A stretch of 64,000 bases of DNA from Hyphomonas beringensis (GTDB lineage Bacteria > Pseudomonadota > Alphaproteobacteria > Caulobacterales > Hyphomonadaceae), in contig NZ_AWFF01000026.1 of NCBI RefSeq assembly GCF_000682755.1, forward strand, positions 46,105 to 110,104. Reading direction: 5' to 3'. Within the stretch, counting starts at the first letter, position 1. Each line of letters begins with the position of its first letter. The position numbers and the translations under genes are program-made. This document shows positions 57,430 to 64,000 of this stretch, piece by piece. Under the pieces are notes generated by a model. That model made no database searches. It was not told where the DNA came from and was given only the letters and a program-made list of their open reading frames with translations.

Positions 57430-57672
57430 TCGCGACCTTGCACGCGGCTTTATTTTCGTGAAGGCGATGTAATTGCCGCGCGGCGCCCCATATCAGACGT
57501 CTAATCCATCAGAGTGGAAGCGAAGCTCATTCTGTTCCTGGCCGCACTGTTCCGGCTGGAAGCGCTGAGAAGGCATCAGACTGCCTGCCACATAATATTT
57601 GCACATTGTGGGCCCGTCAGGGCTGCGCTGCGCCGGGCATCTTTCTTGTGCCCCGAAACGGGACGAGCCCCT

Positions 57673-58419
57673 ATGGCCACTGGCATTTCAAGACAGCTGT
57701 CTCAGCTGACCCTTCCTCTCCATGATCGCGCCGGGGGGAGGCCGCACTGGCCCCGCTGGGTAACGCTGCAACTTGCCTGCATTCTTGGCTTTCTGACGTT
57801 GATGGTGATTGCGTTCGCAATGCCCGCCCGCGCAGAAGAAGCGCTTCCTGCGAATTCCTCGTCCAAGTCCTATGGCTCTGGCTGGGCGTGCGACATGGGG
57901 TATCGCGCCACAACAACTGAGTGTGAGAAAGTGGTCGTTCCGCAACATGGCTATGCCACTGACACGGCCTATGGCCGGGGTTGGGAATGTGACTATGGGT
58001 ACGTCCGTAAGGGGATGAAGTGCCAGTTGATCGCTGTGCCTCAGCATGGCTATCTCGATTCCTTCGGCACCAGCTGGTCATGTGATCGCGGCTATTCCTC
58101 GGACGGGACCGATTGCCTGAAGATTCAGGTGCCGGACAATGCCTATCTGACGGATACGGAATATGGCGTTGGGTGGGAATGCGCCCATGGCTATGTCGCC
58201 AATCATGATCGTTGTGACGAGATAATCGTGCCTGCCAATGGCTTTCTCACCAGCAGTTCCTATGGCTATAGATGGGATTGTGATCGTGGCTATACCAAGG
58301 AAGGCGACCAATGCGTTGCCGTCCAGGTGCCTGAAAACGCGCATGTCAATTATGGCGGCGACGGCTGGACGTGCAACCGCCCCTATGAACAGGTCGGCCA
58401 GACCTGCGAACTGCCATAG
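57673..58419 (+). CDS. Exported protein with six cysteine-pair repeats
   Basis: 248 residues from ATG 57673, which follows GGGACGAG; an earlier ATG-type start at 57514 gives an implausible N-terminus. A transmembrane/signal segment (residues 29-50) is followed by six copies of a 31-33 residue repeat, W-x-C-x3-G-Y-x5-C, with the second cysteine always 11 residues after the first: 73/84, 106/117, 137/148, 170/181, 203/214 and 234/245. Between repeats lies a VP-x-(N/H)-(G/A)-(Y/F) linker. I do not recognise the family. It lies between the ECF module and a recombination scar. The 243 bases before it hold no convincing gene. Confidence 0.75.
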   Translation: MATGISRQLSQLTLPLHDRAGGRPHWPRWVTLQLACILGFLTLMVIAFAMPARAEEALPANSSSKSYGSGWACDMGYRATTTECEKVVVPQHGYATDTAYGRGWECDYGYVRKGMKCQLIAVPQHGYLDSFGTSWSCDRGYSSDGTDCLKIQVPDNAYLTDTEYGVGWECAHGYVANHDRCDEIIVPANGFLTSSSYGYRWDCDRGYTKEGDQCVAVQVPENAHVNYGGDGWTCNRPYEQVGQTCELP

Positions 58420-58436
58420 GCAGAACGGATGGGGTT

Positions 58437-58502
58437 TTAATCCCCATCCATCCGCAGCGCGGCCACGAAGGCCTCCTGCGGGATTTCCACCTTGCCGAAC
58501 TG
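58437..58502 (-). pseudogene. Remnant of the last 22 codons of lepA
   Basis: Reading the minus strand it encodes [21 protein letters not shown] and stop, identical in protein to the end of the resident lepA (59829-59894). The six base differences are all at third codon positions (stop TAA for TAG, two Ala, Val, Glu and Gly synonymous changes). It has no start and cannot be a gene. It joins the next remnant through GCCGAACTG. Confidence 0.92.
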
Positions 58503-58529
58503 GATAAGGCCGCTGAAGGCTGATCGCGA
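58494..58529 (+). pseudogene. Remnant of the last codons of the ECF partner gene
   Basis: GCCGAACTGGATAAGGCC... repeats 57400-57435, including the stop and the following TCGCGA. One difference in 36 bases, a synonymous Glu codon (GAA for GAG). The first nine bases are shared with the lepA remnant, so the two were joined at this microhomology. Confidence 0.9.
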
Positions 58530-58623
58530 ATAGAGTGCAATACTGTCGGATTACCCCCTTTCCATGAAAGGGTACTGTGATAGTCTCCATGAAGTAGAAT
58601 TTTTCGTTGCTTATGGAGGTGTC

Positions 58624-59805
58624 ATGCTGCGTGGGTTGATTACAGGCGGCATCGCCTTGGGCATTGCTGGTTTGGCGCCAGCAGAAGAGACACCGACATT
58701 ACCTGCGACTTTCTGTGAGCGCATCGCGGAGATTGCGGCAGAGGAGCACAAATTCCTGTCGACTGGCATGTCTGGCCGCGCCGCAGCGCCGTTCATAAGG
58801 AAGTGGACCGTTCGGTCTGTACTGATGCCACGTGAGGATGGGAAAGGGTATCGGCGCATGGGCAGTTACCCGGAATGCTACACAGATGAGACGCACACAG
58901 AGTTAGAGCGCTGCTTCAATGCATACAGCACGTTCATATTTCCTGTTGGCAGCACGCAAGCAGCCAGAGAAAGCCATCCGGAGATTTTTCCTGAACCTCC
59001 TCAATATGATGAGCCTGTAGGTCTCTTGCCGCTGGAGGGCGGTCTCGCAAAAGTTGAGGCTGCTGTTGAATATGGTTCTCCGGGCACAATACATTCCCGG
59101 GCAACGGGCTTGTTTTTGAAGTCCATTACCGATCAGGACTCCATGGTGTGCGCCTTTGATAATCGCGTGCGTGAACGATACATATCAGACCCTCGTAGTG
59201 CTCGCGGAGATAGGATGTGTGCTTCCATCATTCGCGATGAGGCCAATATTGTGACGGGCGAAGAAAAGATGTCGCAAGAGGCAGCATCGGCTCTGCGAGA
59301 GAATGAAGACCTTCTGGACGTCGACCGAAGAGAAGGAACGCGTGCGCATCCGGGAGACCATTATATCGGGCCTTACATCGATATTGATGTGAATGCGGAT
59401 GGAGTTGACGAACGTCTTGTGCAGGTCACGCACAGCCCCGGGACAGGGGGTTGCACATATTCCTATTTTGATCTGCTTGTCCCCGGCACGTTTGATGCGA
59501 TCGCTGCAGGGGACTTGCGAGAAAAAGTGCTGGCGGCCCAGGGGGTAAAGGCCGGCGCCGGAGACAGAGGGCCAAATATGGGGTGCAGCCGTAAAAACGA
59601 AATCAGGCGAGTCGACGGCACAGTGTACTTTGAAACGCGCGGATTTGGGCTGGATAAAACTCCGGGTGAGGATAACTCCTATGTCACCAAAACCGGTGGT
59701 GCCTTGCAGAGGACGCTGCGCACTGTCACAGATGATGGCGTGCAAACGCAGTGCTCTACCCAGTTCTCGATAGAGCCCATCATTACCTATGACCGTGATC
59801 GATAG
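58624..59805 (+). CDS. Secreted protein of unknown function with a calcium-loop-like motif
   Basis: 393 residues. Signal peptide (MLRGLITGGIALGIAGLAPAEE). Eight cysteines (31, 85, 97, 176, 199, 277, 321, 377). One EF-hand-like loop, DIDVNADGVDE, at 253-263, as in surface repeats where it binds calcium or marks a beta-propeller turn. No family recognised. ATG 58624 follows TGGAGGT; 58564 is an alternative. Its base composition looks less GC-rich than the neighbouring genes. It lies downstream of the recombination scar and is a candidate for imported cargo. Confidence 0.75.
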   Translation: MLRGLITGGIALGIAGLAPAEETPTLPATFCERIAEIAAEEHKFLSTGMSGRAAAPFIRKWTVRSVLMPREDGKGYRRMGSYPECYTDETHTELERCFNAYSTFIFPVGSTQAARESHPEIFPEPPQYDEPVGLLPLEGGLAKVEAAVEYGSPGTIHSRATGLFLKSITDQDSMVCAFDNRVRERYISDPRSARGDRMCASIIRDEANIVTGEEKMSQEAASALRENEDLLDVDRREGTRAHPGDHYIGPYIDIDVNADGVDERLVQVTHSPGTGGCTYSYFDLLVPGTFDAIAAGDLREKVLAAQGVKAGAGDRGPNMGCSRKNEIRRVDGTVYFETRGFGLDKTPGEDNSYVTKTGGALQRTLRTVTDDGVQTQCSTQFSIEPIITYDRDR

Positions 59806-59828
59806 GAACAGGACCGGGAAGCTACGCC

Positions 59829-61634
<1,806 letters not shown>

Positions 61635-61810
61635 GGGCGGGATATAGCCGCGCTTTGGGCCTGCGGGAAGCACTCTCCTTCATGCGCAGGGCGGGGAAAT
61701 GCCCCGAAAGCGCGAATTCATGCGGATTTCCATTAATATCCGGCAATTCTCGGAACGATGGCCGGTCTCCCCCATTGTTAATGTGTACGCAATCAAGAAG
61801 GAGACGCCCC

Positions 61811-62305
61811 ATGAGCATTCAGACACTCCAAGATCTGTATATCGACCAACTTCAGGACCTTTACAGCGCTAACCGTCAATCAAAGAAGGTGACGGAACGG
61901 CTGCAGCAAAAGGCCCATAATAATGATCTGCAAGACGCGCTGAAGCGCGGTGTGACTGGCATTGATGATGGCATCGAGGCCGTCGAAGGCCTGCTTCGCC
62001 AGCACAAGGCAGACCCAAAGGGAGAGTTCTGTCAGGGCATGGAAGGCCTGGTGAAAGAGGCTAAAGCCCACGCCATCGACGCCGATATTGCCGATTCGGA
62101 CGTTCGCGACGCGTCCATCATCTCGCAATATCAGCGCATGACGCACTACGCGCTCGCCGGTTACGGCACGGTTGTGGCCTATGCCCGCCGTCTCGGCCTG
62201 GAAGACGACGCGAAGAAGCTGCAGGTCTGCCTCGACAATACCTATTCGGGTGACCGGGAAATGTCCCAGCTCGCCGAAGGGGGAATCAACCGCGTGGCCG
62301 CATAA
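61811..62305 (+). CDS. DUF892/YciE-like ferritin-fold protein
   Basis: 164 residues: MSIQTLQDLYIDQLQDLYSANRQSKKVTERLQQKAHNNDLQDAL, then a four-helix pattern with YQRMTHYALAGYGTVVAYARRLGLEDDAKKLQVCLDNTYSGDREMSQLAEGGIN. The family (YciE/YciF) is ferritin-like and usually stress induced. AAGGAGACG precedes ATG 61811. Divergent from lepA and followed by a strong terminator. Confidence 0.9.
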   Translation: MSIQTLQDLYIDQLQDLYSANRQSKKVTERLQQKAHNNDLQDALKRGVTGIDDGIEAVEGLLRQHKADPKGEFCQGMEGLVKEAKAHAIDADIADSDVRDASIISQYQRMTHYALAGYGTVVAYARRLGLEDDAKKLQVCLDNTYSGDREMSQLAEGGINRVAA

Positions 62306-62360
62306 GCCGCGTGACCAGAGTGCGGTTCTCCGGAAGGCAGGCCGGTGAATCGAAGTGGGG

Positions 62361-62395
62361 AACCCGGTCTGGCCTACGTGTCAGACCGGGTTTTC
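62361..62395 (+). terminator. Rho-independent terminator after the DUF892 gene
   Basis: AACCCGGTCTG (62361-62371) pairs perfectly with CAGACCGGGTT (62382-62392) around a 10-base loop, followed by TTT. Confidence 0.88.
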
Positions 62396-62425
62396 CTATG
62401 CCCGGCCCGGGTGTAAGCAGGGCGC

Positions 62426-63550
62426 ATGGCTGACTCCTCTTCCTCTGCGCCGCAACAGGCGGCTTCCGCATCGACAGATAAAACCGGCATCAATGATGAT
62501 GGCTTTCTGACGGATTGCTGGTATCTCGCCGCCCCGTCGGATGAGTTGAAAGCCGGTAAGCAGCAGCGCATCATGGTACTGGGTGAGCCGGTCGTCGTCG
62601 GCCGCACCCCGGCAGGGGAGGCGTTCGCCCTGCGCGACATCTGCCCCCACCGCCTGGTGCCGCTGTCTGCCGGCCAGCAAATCGAAACCGAGGGTGAGTG
62701 GACGCTGCAATGCCCCTATCATGGCTGGCGGTTCGGCACAGATGGCGGCTGCAAGCATATGCCCAGCCTGACCGATGACAGCCCGTATGATCCCTCCCGC
62801 GTCAAAGTGCGCCGCTATCCGGTGCATGAGGCGAGCGGCGCGGTCTATCTCTATGTCGCGCACAATCCGCGCAGCGACGCGCCCCCCGCCGTGCCGCCAC
62901 CAGAATTCGGCCCGCTGCCGGAAAAGCCGGGCTTTGTCATCCATGACGTGTTCAATGCGCATATGGATGATGCGGTCGTTGGCCTGATGGACCCGGCGCA
63001 CGTGCCGTTCGTGCACAATCAATGGTGGTGGCGCCCGCCATCGGCCGGGCTGAAGCTGAAGGAAAAGCCCTTCGGACCGACGGATCGCGGCTGGGCGATT
63101 GACCGCCACCAGCCAAGTTCGAATTCAAAGCTTTATCGCTGGGTGTTCGGCGGCAAGGTGGAAACCGAAATCCGGTTCCAGCTGCCCGGCTATCGCTGGG
63201 AAATCATTTCCAATGATACCGCGCGCCTGCTGACGCTCACCTGCCTTACGCCAGAGGCTCCGAAACGTACACGGATCACCCAGTTCACCTGGTGGACCGG
63301 CGCGCCGCTGCTGCACCTCGCCGTGCCGATTGCCAAGCCCATGGCCCGTAAATTCCTGTCGCAGGACCGGGAGATGGTCGACCTTCAGAATGAAGGCATG
63401 GCCCACCAGAAAGCCATGCTCTGGATCGACGACATCGACGTCCAGGCCAAATGGTACCAACGCCTGAAACGTGAGTGGACAGAGTGCCGAACCGAAGACC
63501 GTGCGTTTTCAAACCCGATCGAACCACGCGTACTGCGGTGGATGAGTTAG
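62426..63550 (+). CDS. Rieske [2Fe-2S] ring-hydroxylating oxygenase alpha-subunit-type protein
   Basis: 374 residues. Rieske ligands Cys73 and His75 (ICPHRLVPL) and Cys96 and His99 (CPYHGWRF). Mononuclear iron site GLMDPAHVPFVHN with His192 and His197 and nearby Asp189. Relatives are single-component oxygenases and demethylases (vanillate demethylase, pheophorbide a oxygenase types). No reductase gene is adjacent. The substrate is unknown. Confidence 0.92.
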   Translation: MADSSSSAPQQAASASTDKTGINDDGFLTDCWYLAAPSDELKAGKQQRIMVLGEPVVVGRTPAGEAFALRDICPHRLVPLSAGQQIETEGEWTLQCPYHGWRFGTDGGCKHMPSLTDDSPYDPSRVKVRRYPVHEASGAVYLYVAHNPRSDAPPAVPPPEFGPLPEKPGFVIHDVFNAHMDDAVVGLMDPAHVPFVHNQWWWRPPSAGLKLKEKPFGPTDRGWAIDRHQPSSNSKLYRWVFGGKVETEIRFQLPGYRWEIISNDTARLLTLTCLTPEAPKRTRITQFTWWTGAPLLHLAVPIAKPMARKFLSQDREMVDLQNEGMAHQKAMLWIDDIDVQAKWYQRLKREWTECRTEDRAFSNPIEPRVLRWMS

Positions 63551-64000
63551 GGATAAGCCAACAGGTCTGAAGTATGTGGCATAGGCTGCCCACTCTTCCG
63601 CGCGCCCAGTGTCGCAGCGTGGCGGGTCATAGGTGCGCCTTACATGTGTATCTCTGGCTTTGTCATCCCGGAAAACGCGCAAGCGTTTATCCGGGACCCA
63701 GACGCGGCTGTGAAACATGAACTGGGTCCCGGATATTTGCTGACGCAAATTCCGGGATGACTGCGAACTAAACTTCCCACTCTTCCGCTCACCCCGGCGC
63801 AGGCCGGGGTCCAGGGCGGCAGGAACAAACTTCGGCGGATACAGCCCCACCCTCTCCCCCCGTAGATGCCTGCGCAGGCAGGCATTCCATCATGGACACG
63901 ATCCTCATGAGCCTTGGGACCGCTCTCTGGATACCTGCCTTCGCAGGTATCTGCGGCATGATCGGGAGATGAGAGGGCACAGTCCCCAAACCCTCCGCCC
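63551..64000. repeat. Intergenic patch of dispersed palindromic repeats, no gene
   Basis: 450 bp without a convincing ORF. 63665-63696 is a hairpin (TCCCGGA/TCCGGGA outer arms, AAACGC-GCAA-GCGTTT inside). A second, inversely oriented hairpin follows at 63727-63758 (inner ATTTGC-TGAC-GCAAAT). The outer GTCATCCCGGAA (63662-63673) also pairs with TTCCGGGATGAC (63750-63761). Further hairpins are CCCCGGC-GCAG-GCCGGGG (63794-63811), ATGCCTGC-GCAG-GCAGGCAT and GATACCTGC-CTTC-GCAGGTATC. This is the style of extragenic palindromes scattered through many alphaproteobacterial genomes. Confidence 0.8.

Noticed and set aside
58437..58529. Simple local tandem duplication
   Set aside because: The two intervals on either side are not similar to each other, and all differences are synonymous. 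Import from a relative explains this better, though a duplication followed by replacement is not excluded.

Overview
The window reads as chromosome of a GC-rich alphaproteobacterium. The closest match in style is the Hyphomonadaceae/Caulobacterales-Rhodobacterales border (inference). Pointers are the ethylmalonyl-CoA pathway genes ccr and ecm, a regB/regA-senC redox cluster, trpFBA followed by accD-folC, a CC0125/CC1285-like lipoprotein, TonB-dependent uptake and a leaderless regulator promoter. I see no phage, transposase, CRISPR array or rRNA. Almost all of the DNA is ordinary housekeeping sequence.

Layout. 1-4.3 kb: end of a membrane-anchored protein, msrA, tRNA-Ser(GGA), a succinyl-CoA:acetate CoA-transferase and a racemase-fold protein. 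4.5-10.9 kb: an exported protein, then trpF, trpB, a VOC protein, cutA, trpA, accD and folC on the plus strand. 10.9-16.2 kb: coaBC, ubiB, ubiE, mutM and an XRE regulator, with a 57-codon membrane peptide between the two ubi genes. 16.4-19.8 kb: two small envelope proteins, gshB, and the ribosome genes rsfS and rlmH. 19.8-31.2 kb: a membrane-tethered TAXI receptor, a FAD monooxygenase, mutS, a malic enzyme fused to a phosphotransacetylase domain, an aldehyde dehydrogenase, a lipoprotein and a Bcr-type efflux pump. 31.2-38.3 kb: a RimB-RimK fusion, ecm, a SemiSWEET, a D-amino acid transaminase and ccr. 38.3-47.1 kb: a GT2 and a GT-C glycosyltransferase, a TonB receptor, regA, regB, senC and bdhA. 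47.2-56.2 kb: DUF350-protease-pyrF, a PQQ/heme alcohol dehydrogenase, a sulfotransferase, a GST, YciI, a TetR regulator with a small membrane peptide, and tsaD. 56.3-62.3 kb: an ECF sigma factor with its membrane partner, two unrecognised secreted proteins, lepA and a DUF892 protein. 62.4-64 kb: a Rieske oxygenase and a patch of palindromic repeats.

How genes fit together. The CoA-transferase, malic enzyme-PTA fusion, ccr, ecm and bdhA make a coherent set for growth on acetate, C2 units and polyhydroxybutyrate. RegB/RegA with SenC would tune respiration to redox state.

The most unusual structure is at 58437-58529. A copy of the last 22 codons of lepA is joined, through a shared 9-base word, to a copy of the last codons of the ECF partner gene. 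Every difference from the resident copies is synonymous. It looks like the scar of DNA arriving from a diverged relative, and it sits between two secreted proteins, one of them built of six cysteine-pair repeats. Other points worth a second look are a TetR gene and a small membrane peptide that share a promoter-embedded word, a racemase lacking one catalytic cysteine, AccD with a degraded zinc ribbon, and a palindrome shared by the ccr and XRE upstream regions.
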